Part shown: piece by piece, positions 24,937 to 33,222 of the stretch
How positions within the stretch are numbered: the first letter of the stretch is position 1
How the letters are laid out: the number at the start of each line of letters is the position of its first letter
Source of the DNA: an uncultured Bacilli bacterium
Lineage (GTDB): Bacteria > Bacillota_I > Bacilli_A > RF39 > UBA660
Reading direction: 5' to 3'
DNA: 50,160 nt
NCBI GenBank assembly: GCA_947623645.1
Contig: CANQHK010000001.1
Coordinates: 1 to 50,160 of the forward strand
Made by a program: the position numbers and the translations under genes
The notes under the pieces: model-generated
Told to the model about the DNA's origin: nothing
The model's input: the letters and a program-made list of their open reading frames with translations, nothing else
Databases searched by the model: none

Positions 24937-26015
24937 TTATAAAATATTTTCTTCTACCAATTTTACAAGATCTCGTGCTGCATTTTTATTGATTATTTTC
25001 CTCTGATTTTTGATGATTTCCTCTTGCAAATTCTTATCTTCTAATAACTTTTTTGTATTTTCAATGATTTCATTCAGTGTATTTGATACTAAACTTAAAT
25101 GATTTTTTTGAAAGAAGTTCGCATTATGATTTTCTACTCCAGGAATTGGCATAATATGTATCATTGGTTTTTCTAAAACTGCAACTTCCGTACTCGTAAG
25201 TCCTCCCGGTTTGGTTAAAACAATATCACATTCTTGAATATATTCATTCATATTATTAACAAAACCATGAACCATTAAATTTGGATTCTTAATTTTTGAT
25301 AGTTTCTTGAACAATCTTTTATTATTTCCACAAATTACTGTGACATAGACATCCATGCTATTTAAAATTTTCTCAACAACATCTTTTAAATTTCCAAACC
25401 CCATACTTCCAGAAGTAACAAGTATATTAGGCTTATCCTTTTTTAAAGACAAATTTTTATTTTTTCTTGAAAGTGAGTAGAAACAGGAATTCCGATTGGA
25501 ATTAAAACTTTTTCATCAATTCCTTTCTCAGTAAATTCACTTTTTAATGATTCGTGAGGAATTACAAAATAATCCGGTGTTGTTTCATTCCAAAATGGAA
25601 TATTGGTATAATCTGTAGCAACATTGATTAATTTTATATTCATTCCATCTTTTTTTAAAGAAGTAATCGCCATCGATGGAAATAAATGTGGACAGATGAC
25701 TAAATCGTAGTGATTGTCTGTAAGAAACTTCCAGATTTTATTCTTAGCAAGTTTATTGAGTTCATAAACAGGACTGGTTAAACCCACTTTACTATAAGTT
25801 TCTCCTAGTTTATAAACTCCTTCAAAAATTTTCCCTTTTCCTTGCGTAGATTTTAAATATAATTTTTCGATTCTTTTCGATAGTTTGTTTCCAAGAATAC
25901 TAAAATAATCGATAAAATCACATTCTATATGATGAGAACGAAATTCACTTTGAATATATTTTCCACAAGAATTATGTCCTCCTCCTGTACTGCAAGATAA
26001 TACTAATACTTTCAT
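24937..26015 (-). pseudogene. ugtP: UgtP/MGDG-synthase-like diacylglycerol glucosyltransferase, split by a frameshift
   Basis: Two overlapping frames together make one enzyme of about 360 residues. The first (25443-26015, 190 aa, ATG 26015) has the MGDG-synthase N-terminal domain: LSCSTGGGHNS, FIDYF, and DLVICPHLFPS. The second (24937-25452, 171 aa) has the GT28-type C-terminal domain: ILVTSGSMGFGNL, DIVLTKPGGLTSTE and NHNANFF. The break is at an A6 tract on the minus strand (25460-25465): one more A would join GIPVSTHFQEK to NKNLSLKKDKP. The intact enzyme would add glucose to diacylglycerol, making the anchor glycolipid for lipoteichoic acid. It follows the CmpB-like gene with stop and start touching. 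Sequencing error, slippage or true loss remain possible. Confidence 0.85.
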
Positions 26016-26663
26016 TTAATCACTCCAACTGTTATTAAACATATTATATAAATAATCTCTATTAAACGTTTTATCTAAAAATTCTTCGTAAAAATTATGG
26101 GGTTCAATCCCCTTTTCAAATTGTTTTGCTCTTACGACTGCACTTACTGTTAAAATTAAATCTAAAAATAAAAATATCGATAAAATAACAATTAATTTTT
26201 TTCCTAATTCTTTAGGAATTTTATGAATCATTTTTTCTATTAGAGGATAAATATATTGAATCCAAAGAATTCCTAAAAATCCCCAAAGACAGGACATGAT
26301 AAAACATACTCTTCCATTTATATTTAAAAACATACTACTATAATTCCAAGCAGAAAATCCAAGCACGAGTTCCATTCCCCAACTCATAATATATTCTAGT
26401 ATAGATCCAATGAAGAAACTGATAAAGAATAAAGAACATTTTCCTTTATCTTTGTATTTGTATAATAAAAACGTTAAAACACATGCACAAATTCCATAAC
26501 AAACATCGAAGGGACCAAGAACAAGAGCAGAATGATTAATAAGTTCTCCATGTACTAATAAACTAAATATTCCTTCACAAATCCAACCAAATATGCTACC
26601 AAATATAAATAACCAAAATAAGTTATAAAATTCTAATTTTGATTTCTTTTTACTCTTTTTCAC
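26016..26663 (-). CDS. Putative membrane protein, CmpB (ABC-transporter type IV-like) family
   Basis: The protein has about six membrane helices with conserved family features: FWLFIFGSIFGWICEGIFS near the start, LVLGPFDVCYGICA, FFIGSILEYIMSW and FSAWNYSSMFLNINGRVCF. The family is annotated as putative ABC-transporter type IV but no transport has been shown. A second, shorter member lies at 32112-32603. I chose the GTG at 26663 because AGGTGACGGA precedes it; an in-frame GTG three codons upstream is the alternative. It is directly followed by the UgtP-like gene (TAA then ATG), suggesting a membrane-lipid link. Confidence 0.82.
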   Translation of the reverse strand: MKKSKKKSKLEFYNLFWLFIFGSIFGWICEGIFSLLVHGELINHSALVLGPFDVCYGICACVLTFLLYKYKDKGKCSLFFISFFIGSILEYIMSWGMELVLGFSAWNYSSMFLNINGRVCFIMSCLWGFLGILWIQYIYPLIEKMIHKIPKELGKKLIVILSIFLFLDLILTVSAVVRAKQFEKGIEPHNFYEEFLDKTFNRDYLYNMFNNSWSD

Positions 26664-26818
26664 TTCCGTCACCTACTACTATTATTATATTATTACGAAA
26701 ATCGATTTTATGCAATAGTTCCTCTAAAAATCCGGCTTAATTGAACCCATCCATATTTAGCTAAAATTTAACTTTACTACTTCCAGAAATAACAATTTTT
26801 TTATTATATGAATTCTTT

Positions 26819-27802
26819 CTATTTATCATTTAATACCTTTTCAACTTCGTCAATTAATTCTTCTTTTTTAGGAATATAATAAGTATAAGTAGATGCAAAA
26901 ACATTGTTTGAAAGTCCACCTAAAGCATAGTCAATTGCAATATCATTTTTACTTTTGCAAAGAATAATTCCTATTGGTTTATTATCGCCCGGATCATTTA
27001 TTTCTTCATTATAGTAATTTAAATACATATTCATTTGACCTGCATATTCAGCTTTCATTTGTCCAATTTTTAAATCAATTAAAACATAGCATTTTAATAT
27101 TTTATTATAAAAAACCATATCTACATAATAATGATTATTTCCTAAAGTAACTCTTTGTTGTGTTCCTACAAACATAAAACCTTTTCCTAATTCAAGCAAA
27201 AATTCTTCAATATGTTTTACTAACTTTTGCTCTAATTTTTTTTCTAAAATTGGCTTGTTTTCTTTCACTCCTAAAAATTCAAATACATAAGGTTCTTTTA
27301 ATACATCTAGAGGTGTATTAAGTGTTTGTCCAACTTTCGATAATTCATAAACTTTTTTCTTATTCTTTTTTCCTTCGGAAAGTAATAGTCTTTCAAATAA
27401 AGATGTCTCTAATTGCCTTTTTAGTTCTCGTACACTCCAGTTAGAATTAATGCATTCTTTTTCGTAAAAATTTCGTTCATCAACATTCTTAATACTTAAT
27501 AATTCACAATAATGAGACCAACTCAATTTAACAGACAGTGTCTGTTGTTTTGGATATTCCAAATAAAACCTTCTCATGTATTGTAAATTTGAAACTGAAA
27601 ATCCTGATCCTAAAACTTTTCTTAATTCTTTCGATAATTCTTTTAAAATTTGTTTCCCATATTCTGCTTTAATATTCCCATTCTGTTCATTCTCAACAAT
27701 AATTCTTCCAACATTCCAATAAGCATATAACATAGCATTATTTACTTCATAAGCTACTTTTTGTCTACTACTCAAAATGACCTCTTTAATTTCTTGAATC
27801 AT
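26819..27802 (-). CDS. YhcG-type PDDEXK nuclease-domain protein (DUF1016), 5' end frameshifted
   Basis: The N-terminal helical DUF1016 domain shows EIKEVILSSRQKVAYEVN, AYWNVGRIIVENEQ and VSNLQYMRRFYLEYP. The C-terminal PDDEXK domain (about residues 185-300) shows FMFVGTQQRVTLGNNHYYVD, DMVFYNKILKCYVLIDLKIG and AGQMNMYLNYY; the Asp and Asp-x-Lys positions are present. Relatives accompany restriction-modification or replication-repair loci, but none is nearby. The open frame begins at an ATG at 27802 with no ribosome-binding site. The well-placed AAGGAGG drives ATG 27825, which is out of frame: one extra A in the A6 tract (27813-27818) would give MLEKNNAEMIQEI, as expected for the family. See findings. 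Confidence 0.85.
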   Translation of the reverse strand: MIQEIKEVILSSRQKVAYEVNNAMLYAYWNVGRIIVENEQNGNIKAEYGKQILKELSKELRKVLGSGFSVSNLQYMRRFYLEYPKQQTLSVKLSWSHYCELLSIKNVDERNFYEKECINSNWSVRELKRQLETSLFERLLLSEGKKNKKKVYELSKVGQTLNTPLDVLKEPYVFEFLGVKENKPILEKKLEQKLVKHIEEFLLELGKGFMFVGTQQRVTLGNNHYYVDMVFYNKILKCYVLIDLKIGQMKAEYAGQMNMYLNYYNEEINDPGDNKPIGIILCKSKNDIAIDYALGGLSNNVFASTYTYYIPKKEELIDEVEKVLNDK

Positions 27803-27842
27803 CTCAGCATTATTTTTTCTAACATTTTAATCCTCCTTCCAT

Positions 27843-27868
27843 AATTAGTCAGTCATGATTGACTAATT
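27843..27868. promoter_or_regulatory. Perfect dyad in front of yhcG
   Basis: Arms AATTAGTCA (27843-27851) and TGACTAATT (27860-27868) are exact complements around an 8-base spacer that is itself nearly palindromic (GTCATGAT). It sits about 18 bases upstream of the predicted yhcG start codon. It could be an operator or a 5' hairpin near the ribosome-binding site. Confidence 0.45.
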
Positions 27869-28057
27869 CATAATATAATTCTTCTATCTAATATTTTATC
27901 ACTTATTTGTGACAAAATATAGTTTTTTTGGAAATAGTTTAGAAATAAAAGTCAAATTATATTTAAAAATTTTTCAATTATCCGGTTAAGTGATGTTCTC
28001 AAATAAACTTTATTATAATAACAAAGTAAAACTATTTTTATCATTACTATTTCCTAC

Positions 28058-28100
28058 AAAAGAAAAAGTCCATAATATCAAGTATTACGAACTTTTACTC
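28058..28100 (-). terminator. Terminator after tRNA-His
   Basis: On the minus strand AAAAGT..GTAATA and TATTATGGACTTTT form a stem followed by TTTTTCTTTT. A smaller ACACAC/GTGTGT hairpin lies between it and the tRNA 3' end (28105-28122). Confidence 0.7.
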
Positions 28101-28133
28101 TTAAACACACAAGGTCGTGTGTAAAATTCACTA

Positions 28134-28210
28134 TGGGGCGGGATAAGGGAATCGAACCCTTGCATACTGGAGCCACAATCCAGCGTGTTAACCACTTCAC
28201 CAATACCGCC
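28134..28210 (-). tRNA. tRNA-His (anticodon GTG)
   Basis: The cloverleaf is complete: anticodon stem CTGGA/TCCAG with loop TTGTGGC, T-arm AAGGG-TTCGATT-CCCTT, the extra G at -1 opposite C73 that marks tRNA-His, and an encoded CCA. The acceptor stem GCGGTAT against ATCCCGC has one T-C mismatch at pair 5-68. The gene lies 67 bases downstream of a membrane-protein gene. Confidence 0.95.
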
Positions 28211-28277
28211 ATTTAAAAAACACAATGTTATTTTACCAATAAAATTGTGTTTTGACAATACCTTTTTTTATTTTTTT

Positions 28278-29378
28278 CTATTTTATGACATAAGGGTTTT
28301 CTAAACTACCATCACCTTTTACGTAAACTGTGTTTTCCGTAAGTCTTAAAACTTCCCTTATTGATCCCATAGATGATCCTCTTGTTAAGATAGCACTTGA
28401 ACTAGGTCCAACTGCATAAACTCGATAGCTAGTATTACTATCTGCAGTTAAAGTCCACCATTGATAGTCTATTACTAAATAATTATAATTTTCACAAGTT
28501 CCATGAGTTGCTGTTGTACAATTTGCGTCTAAGCTTGCATATGTATAATAACTAACTGGCAATAATCCAATAATTTGATTGTCTAGTTTTTCACTACATT
28601 CCATTCCACGGGTTACAAGTGCATCTTCAGAAACTTTTCCTACACAAAGAGAAAATGGTTCCAACATGCTTCTTTGATTGTCATTAAACGCATCCGAATT
28701 GACATAAGTAAGTAATGTATCTCGAACACGGCTTACAGAATAGTCATTAATTCCTTCATTTTGATTTCGATCTTCATTATACCGATCATCCCATACAACC
28801 CGATCTTCTCTTGTTGTTCCAATAATATCGACTGTTCCATCCTCGTTTATTTGTACAATTCTATAAGTTCTACCAGCAAAAGTAATATAATTTTTAGGAT
28901 TTTCTCCTCGGTATGCTTTTTTTCCATTTACTTCATATAGACCAGGTCCAACAATTACAGGATTTTCATGATTATTAATATAATCTGAAAGTTTTGTCGT
29001 TTTATATTTTTCTCCACAATCTAGAAATGCTTGATAGAAATATCCTTGATTAACATTTTTTACCGTTACTTTTCCTGTACAAGTAGCATCTTTAGGGGCA
29101 ATTTTTTCTAATTCTTTCATATATCCATCTTCTGCTAAACTACTACTATCAATTTCTATTTTAGCACCAATTTCTTTTGGAAGACGATCGTTATTTTTCT
29201 TGTAGTATTCTTTTGCAGCTGAAATCATTTTATCTTCTAAGTCTGCATAATTAGAAACTCTTCTTCCCATCATTGCCATGACAATAACAATAATTACTAT
29301 AACTACAATTAAACCAGCAATGACAAGTGCTAACATTTTAAATAATTTATTTTGCAATAATTCTTTTATTTTCTCCAT
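28278..29378 (-). CDS. Membrane-anchored extracellular protein, pilin-like N-terminus, unknown
   Basis: A short cytoplasmic head is followed by a long hydrophobic helix (about residues 12-38) and then a helical segment ISAAKEYYKKNNDRLP, a plan like type IV pilin-like or anchored surface proteins. The extracellular part has several Cys (CTGKV, FLDCGEKY, FSLCVGK, GMECSEK, DANCTTATHGTC) that may form disulfides. Its C-terminal domain (about 155-365) has WWTLTADSN and ENTVYVKGDGSLENPYVI and resembles DUF6273-type surface domains. The ATG at 29378 has GGGAG in front; an in-frame ATG lies seven codons upstream. It follows the rseP terminator, so it may have its own promoter. Function unknown. Confidence 0.75.
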   Translation of the reverse strand: MEKIKELLQNKLFKMLALVIAGLIVVIVIIVIVMAMMGRRVSNYADLEDKMISAAKEYYKKNNDRLPKEIGAKIEIDSSSLAEDGYMKELEKIAPKDATCTGKVTVKNVNQGYFYQAFLDCGEKYKTTKLSDYINNHENPVIVGPGLYEVNGKKAYRGENPKNYITFAGRTYRIVQINEDGTVDIIGTTREDRVVWDDRYNEDRNQNEGINDYSVSRVRDTLLTYVNSDAFNDNQRSMLEPFSLCVGKVSEDALVTRGMECSEKLDNQIIGLLPVSYYTYASLDANCTTATHGTCENYNYLVIDYQWWTLTADSNTSYRVYAVGPSSSAILTRGSSMGSIREVLRLTENTVYVKGDGSLENPYVIK

Positions 29379-29410
29379 AATTCTTCGCTCCCTAACCATG
29401 ATTATAACAA

Positions 29411-29440
29411 AAAAATAGGAAAAATCAAAGACTTTTCCTA
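29411..29440 (-). terminator. Terminator overlapping the rseP stop codon
   Basis: TAGGAAAA and TTTTTCCTA pair, followed by TTTTTTTG on the minus strand. The 5' arm contains the TAG stop of rseP. It ends the uppS-cdsA-rseP operon. Confidence 0.75.
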
Positions 29441-30487
29441 AAATAACCGAAAAATATCATTAAATGTAATATAAAGCATTAAAATCATTAATAAAACAAA
29501 TCCAATTGAATGAATAATATTTTCCGTTTTAGCATCGACTGGGCTTCCTTTAATTTTTTCAATCAATAAGAATAAAATTCTTCCTCCATCAAATGCTGGA
29601 AGTGGAAGTAAATTAATAACTCCAACGTTAATACTTAAAAGTGCAACTAAATATAAGACATTCTCAAATCCTGCTGTCCTTTGTTCTCCTACAATAGAAT
29701 AAATACCAACAGGTCCGGATAATTGATCAACGCCAATTCCTCCAGTGAAGAGTCCACGGAGTGTAATAAACATCTGTTTAAATAATGCTCCTGTTTTTTG
29801 GAACATATATTGTAGAGAGGCTAAAAATCCATGATGAACTTCTTCACTTCCCATAGTTACTCCAATGTAATAGCTTTCTACTCCATCTTTTTTTTCTTTT
29901 ACTGCTTTTACTTCATAACTTATTTTCTTTTTATCTCTTAAAACTTCTATTTTGATTGGTTTTGATTTATCGATTAACTGCATATAAATAGCTAAATCAT
30001 CGCTACTGGAAATTTTATGCCCATTTAATTTGGTAACGATGTCTCCACTTTTTAGACCCGCTTCATAAGCAGGATAATTTGGGTCAACTGCAGTTAAAGT
30101 TGCATGCATATCTGGAGCACCCCAAACAAGAGCAATAGCAAATAAAATTAAAGCTGCAAAAATAAAGTTATTTCCTGCTCCAAAGAACATGACTAAGAAT
30201 CTTTGCCAAGGTTTTTTTGCATAGAGTTTCTTTTCTCTTGGAACACCATCATTTTCATCGACTTCTTCTCCTGCTAAAGAAACAAAACCACCAATCGGAA
30301 TTGCTCTTATACAGTATTCTGTTTCATCCTTTTTATTTTTTCTTTTTTTACCAAAAATTTTAGGACCCATTCCAATCGAAAATTCATGAACATAAATACC
30401 AAACATTTTCGCAAAGACAAAGTGTCCAAATTCGTGAACCAAAACAATTACCCCTAATATTAATATAAAATAAATTAATGTTACCAT
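29438..30487 (-). CDS. rseP: RIP metalloprotease RseP (site-2 protease)
   Basis: This intramembrane zinc protease cleaves membrane-bound anti-sigma factors and signal-peptide remnants. HEFGH at residues 18-22 is the zinc motif and NLLPLPAFDGGR near 290 carries the third ligand. A PDZ domain (about 125-205) with AGLKSGDIVTKLNG lies between. Four membrane helices are visible and the length of 349 is normal. It follows cdsA by 11 bases in the conserved uppS-cdsA-rseP order. No anti-sigma target is encoded in the window. Confidence 0.96.
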   Translation of the reverse strand: MVTLIYFILILGVIVLVHEFGHFVFAKMFGIYVHEFSIGMGPKIFGKKRKNKKDETEYCIRAIPIGGFVSLAGEEVDENDGVPREKKLYAKKPWQRFLVMFFGAGNNFIFAALILFAIALVWGAPDMHATLTAVDPNYPAYEAGLKSGDIVTKLNGHKISSSDDLAIYMQLIDKSKPIKIEVLRDKKKISYEVKAVKEKKDGVESYYIGVTMGSEEVHHGFLASLQYMFQKTGALFKQMFITLRGLFTGGIGVDQLSGPVGIYSIVGEQRTAGFENVLYLVALLSINVGVINLLPLPAFDGGRILFLLIEKIKGSPVDAKTENIIHSIGFVLLMILMLYITFNDIFRLF

Positions 30488-30498
30488 AAAATATCCTC

Positions 30499-31299
30499 CT
30501 AAATAATTGTAATAAATAAAGTATACATTAATACTACAAAAATAATACTATCGAGTCGGTCCAAAACACCTCCATGTCCAGGAATTAAATTTGAGAAATC
30601 TTTTACTTGATAATATCTTTTCATTTGAGAAAATACCAAATCTCCAAGTTGACCTACTAAAGATAAGGAAACTGTAACAATCAATAATGGAACAAGATCA
30701 ATTTGAGCATTAATGACCGTTGCATAAAATACGGTTGCAACAAAAGTTCCCATAATGGTTCCACCAATTAAACCTTCTACCGTTTTATTGGGAGATATCG
30801 TCGGACAAAGTTTATGTTTTCCAATATTTTTTCCTGTTACAAGAGCAAATGTATCGGTTATAATGGTAATCAAAAATAAATAAATTAATATATTTCTTGA
30901 ATAATTTCGAATGAGAACGAGTAAATTAAAAGAAAATCCAATTAATAAACTTGCTCCTAATAAATAGAGTCCATCTTGAAAAGAGTAACGTTTATTATCT
31001 CCAATTACAACGGATGGTATTAAAAAGGCAAAAATTAGTATACATAAAAGTCGATAATCAATGGAGAAAATAATTTCATTGGAAGTATAATTACAAAAAA
31101 CAATATAAAGAGTTGCAAGATAAGCTAATACTCTTGTTAAAAATGGAATTTCTTTTTCTTTTTGCTTAAGATTCATCATTTCGTAAAGTCCAAGGCATGC
31201 TACAATTCCCATAAAAAGAGCAAAAGGCTCTTTACCAATAAATAAAAGAGGAATAAAAATTAACAGCAATACGATGGCACTAATCACTCTTTGTTTCAC
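30499..31299 (-). CDS. cdsA: Phosphatidate cytidylyltransferase
   Basis: CdsA makes CDP-diacylglycerol from phosphatidic acid and CTP, feeding PgsA (encoded at 41.6 kb). Eight or so membrane helices precede the C-terminal signature, visible as SPNKTVEGLIGG, GQLGDLVFSQMKR and LIPGHGGVLDRLDS. I choose the GTG at 31299 because GGAGG lies about nine bases upstream; an ATG 15 codons earlier would overlap uppS by 41 bases. Length 266 residues, normal. It sits between uppS (4 bases) and rseP. Confidence 0.95.
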   Translation of the reverse strand: MKQRVISAIVLLLIFIPLLFIGKEPFALFMGIVACLGLYEMMNLKQKEKEIPFLTRVLAYLATLYIVFCNYTSNEIIFSIDYRLLCILIFAFLIPSVVIGDNKRYSFQDGLYLLGASLLIGFSFNLLVLIRNYSRNILIYLFLITIITDTFALVTGKNIGKHKLCPTISPNKTVEGLIGGTIMGTFVATVFYATVINAQIDLVPLLIVTVSLSLVGQLGDLVFSQMKRYYQVKDFSNLIPGHGGVLDRLDSIIFVVLMYTLFITII

Positions 31300-31303
31300 T
31301 TTT

Positions 31304-32005
31304 TTAACCTCCAAACTTTCTGGTTCTTCTTTGATATTCTTCAATTGCTAAATCAAACTCATGAGCATTAAAATCTGGAAAATAAGTTTTTGGGAAATAA
31401 TATTCTGCATAAGCACTTTGATAAAGCATAAAATTGCTAATTCTTTGTTCTCCACTCGTTCGAATAACTAAATCCAAATCTGGTAAATCTTGATATAAAT
31501 GCGAACGAACCGTTGTAAGGTCAATATCTTTAGAAGTTATTTTTCCTTCTTCTACTTCTTGAGCAATCTCTTTCGCCATATCTAAAATTTCATATTGTCC
31601 ACCATAGTTTAAACAAACATTAAAAATTGCATGTTTACAATTTTCTGTTTCTTTTGACATCTTATCCATTGCTTTTAAAACATTTGCTGGAAGATTATCC
31701 CTTCTTCCGGAAAAGATTACTCGAACATCTTTCTTCTTTAAGAAAGCAAACTCTTTTTCAAACATTTGAATAAATAAATTCATTAAATAATTCACTTCTT
31801 GAACATCTCTTTTAAAGTTTTCGGTTGAAAAAGCAAAAACAGACAAAATAGGAATTCCTAAATCGTAAATATGATCGCAAAGCTCTTTTAAGTTTTCACT
31901 TCCAGCTTTATGCCCCATACTTCTTTTCATTCCTCTCTCTGTTGCCCATCTTCCATTTCCATCCATGATAATACCAACATGTTTTGGCAAATTATTTTTA
32001 TCCAT
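31304..32005 (-). CDS. uppS: Undecaprenyl diphosphate synthase
   Basis: The cis-prenyltransferase condenses isopentenyl units to make the C55 carrier lipid for peptidoglycan and wall polymers. The signature VGIIMDGNGRWA (catalytic Asp15) is near the start, and FAFSTENFKR, VNYGGQYE, LVIRTSGEQRISNFM and AYAEYYF follow. Length is about 233 residues. The ATG at 32005 follows AAGGATGG at about ten bases; the ATG seven codons upstream lacks a site. First gene of uppS-cdsA-rseP. Confidence 0.96.
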   Translation of the reverse strand: MDKNNLPKHVGIIMDGNGRWATERGMKRSMGHKAGSENLKELCDHIYDLGIPILSVFAFSTENFKRDVQEVNYLMNLFIQMFEKEFAFLKKKDVRVIFSGRRDNLPANVLKAMDKMSKETENCKHAIFNVCLNYGGQYEILDMAKEIAQEVEEGKITSKDIDLTTVRSHLYQDLPDLDLVIRTSGEQRISNFMLYQSAYAEYYFPKTYFPDFNAHEFDLAIEEYQRRTRKFGG

Positions 32006-32111
32006 AATTAAACAACCATCCTTCACAAAAAATTATAATACAAAATGAAAGAATAAACAATATTATTACATAATTTTTTCTGGAAATGGAAAACTAAAAG
32101 TGGTGATATTT

Positions 32112-32603
32112 ATGGATTATCTCAATATCTTTTTTGTCTACTCTATTCTGGGTCACCTCTTGGAAACGATTGTAAACCCGAAAACAAACAGTGGCATTTT
32201 ATATGGATATTGGACTCCTATCTATGGAATTGGTGTAGAAATTATTATTCTTTCTTATACATTTTTAAACAATCGTCTTAAATTAAAAGGTCCTCTAAAA
32301 TTTATCTTAACCTTTCTCATTGGTTTTATTTTTTTATCCACCATTGAATTTATTGGAGGAACTTTAATCGAAATCATTTTCCACAGAACTTTCTGGGATT
32401 ACTCGAAAATGAAATTTCATATTGGAAAATATACTTCTTTAGAAATGGCTCTTCTTTGGGGACTCGCAAGTCTTTCGGTAATTTATATTATCCATCCTCT
32501 ATTAAAAAAATTTATTCAAAAGATTCCAAAATTTTTAACTTATATAGCAAGCTTTCTTTTCCTAATTGATATCTTTTTAACCATTTTTATAAAAGCAAAA
32601 TAA
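32112..32603 (+). CDS. CmpB-family membrane protein (second copy)
   Basis: This 163-residue protein has about five membrane helices and the same family pattern as the protein at 26016-26663: FFVYSILGHLLETI at the start, GILYGYWTPIYGIG, IEFIGGTLIEIIFHRTFWDYS and MALLWGLASLSVIYIIHPLL. No transport activity is established for the family. The ATG at 32112 is preceded by GGTGAT. It is one of the few plus-strand genes here, divergent from uppS and convergent with khpA. Confidence 0.78.
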   Translation: MDYLNIFFVYSILGHLLETIVNPKTNSGILYGYWTPIYGIGVEIIILSYTFLNNRLKLKGPLKFILTFLIGFIFLSTIEFIGGTLIEIIFHRTFWDYSKMKFHIGKYTSLEMALLWGLASLSVIYIIHPLLKKFIQKIPKFLTYIASFLFLIDIFLTIFIKAK

Positions 32604-32605
32604 AA

Positions 32606-32628
32606 AGACGTAAAAACTACGTCTAAAA
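32606..32628. terminator. Bidirectional terminator between the CmpB copy and khpA
   Basis: AGACGT and ACGTCT form a stem around AAAAACT with A/T runs on both sides. It serves the convergent plus-strand CmpB gene (stop 32603) and khpA (stop 32623). Confidence 0.75.
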
Positions 32629-32871
32629 ACTATCAATATTAATTCGAACGGTTTTTTTATCTTGTAATGAGCTACTGGCTTGAACTAAAGTCCGAATGGA
32701 ATTTGCAATTTTTCCACCCTTACCAATCACTCTACCCATATCGAGTTCATTAACCATCACTTGAATCAAAATTGTGTTTTCTTCATCGGTTTCAAATTCT
32801 TTGACAGAAACATCTTCTTTTTCTTGAACCAATGATTTTACAATAAATTCGGTTAACTCAACTAAACTCAT
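32623..32871 (-). CDS. khpA: KH-domain RNA-binding protein KhpA
   Basis: The 82-residue protein is a single KH domain with the nucleic-acid-binding GXXG loop in GRVIGKGGKIANSIRTLV. In Firmicutes KhpA works with KhpB in RNA binding linked to cell elongation and division. It starts two bases after the rpsP stop, the conserved rpsP-khpA pair. It ends at a bidirectional terminator. Confidence 0.95.
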   Translation of the reverse strand: MSLVELTEFIVKSLVQEKEDVSVKEFETDEENTILIQVMVNELDMGRVIGKGGKIANSIRTLVQASSSLQDKKTVRINIDSF

Positions 32872-32873
32872 AA

Positions 32874-33140
32874 TTACTTCCCTTGCTTTTCTTCTGCAAA
32901 TTTTTTCATAATTCCTGCTTTAGAAAATAAATTGCGAACGGTATCTGTTGGAATTGCCCCTGTTCTTAACCATTTCATAGCAAGTTCCTCATTAATTTCC
33001 GTTTCATTTAAAATTGGATTATATCTTCCGATTAATTCAAGATATTCTCCATCTCTTTTTACACGAGAGTCACTTGCAACAATTCTATAAGCTGGTCTTT
33101 TCTTTGCTCCCATTCTTGTAAGACGAATCTTTACTGCCAT
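32874..33140 (-). CDS. rpsP: 30S ribosomal protein S16
   Basis: MAVKIRLTRMGAKKRPAYRI is the canonical S16 start, and YLELIGRYNPI and WLRTGAIPTDTVRNL follow. The ATG at 33140 lies 8 bases after GGAGGG; a longer start five codons upstream is unlikely. Length 88 residues. A consensus promoter lies at 33176-33204. Confidence 0.97.
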   Translation of the reverse strand: MAVKIRLTRMGAKKRPAYRIVASDSRVKRDGEYLELIGRYNPILNETEINEELAMKWLRTGAIPTDTVRNLFSKAGIMKKFAEEKQGK

Positions 33141-33175
33141 AATTTTTCCCTCCATTTCATCAAATTTCTGTTCCT

Positions 33176-33204
33176 ATTATAGCGCGTCTTTTTGCTTCTG
33201 TCAA
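33176..33204 (-). promoter_or_regulatory. Consensus promoter of rpsP-khpA
   Basis: The minus strand has TTGACA (33199-33204), exactly 17 bases and TATAAT (33176-33181), both perfect. This fits a highly expressed ribosomal-protein gene. It lies within 20 bases of the cotE stop. Confidence 0.88.
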
Positions 33205-33222
33205 CATTTTTTTGTTAACAAT

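Larger units (their letters stand above)
27826..28133. other. Intergenic stretch with dyad and terminator
   Basis: This 308-base gap between yhcG and tRNA-His holds a perfect dyad at 27843-27868 and two hairpins after the tRNA (28058-28122). The rest is AT-rich, with several TATAAT-like boxes but no convincing promoter pair, and no open frame of note. Confidence 0.55.
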
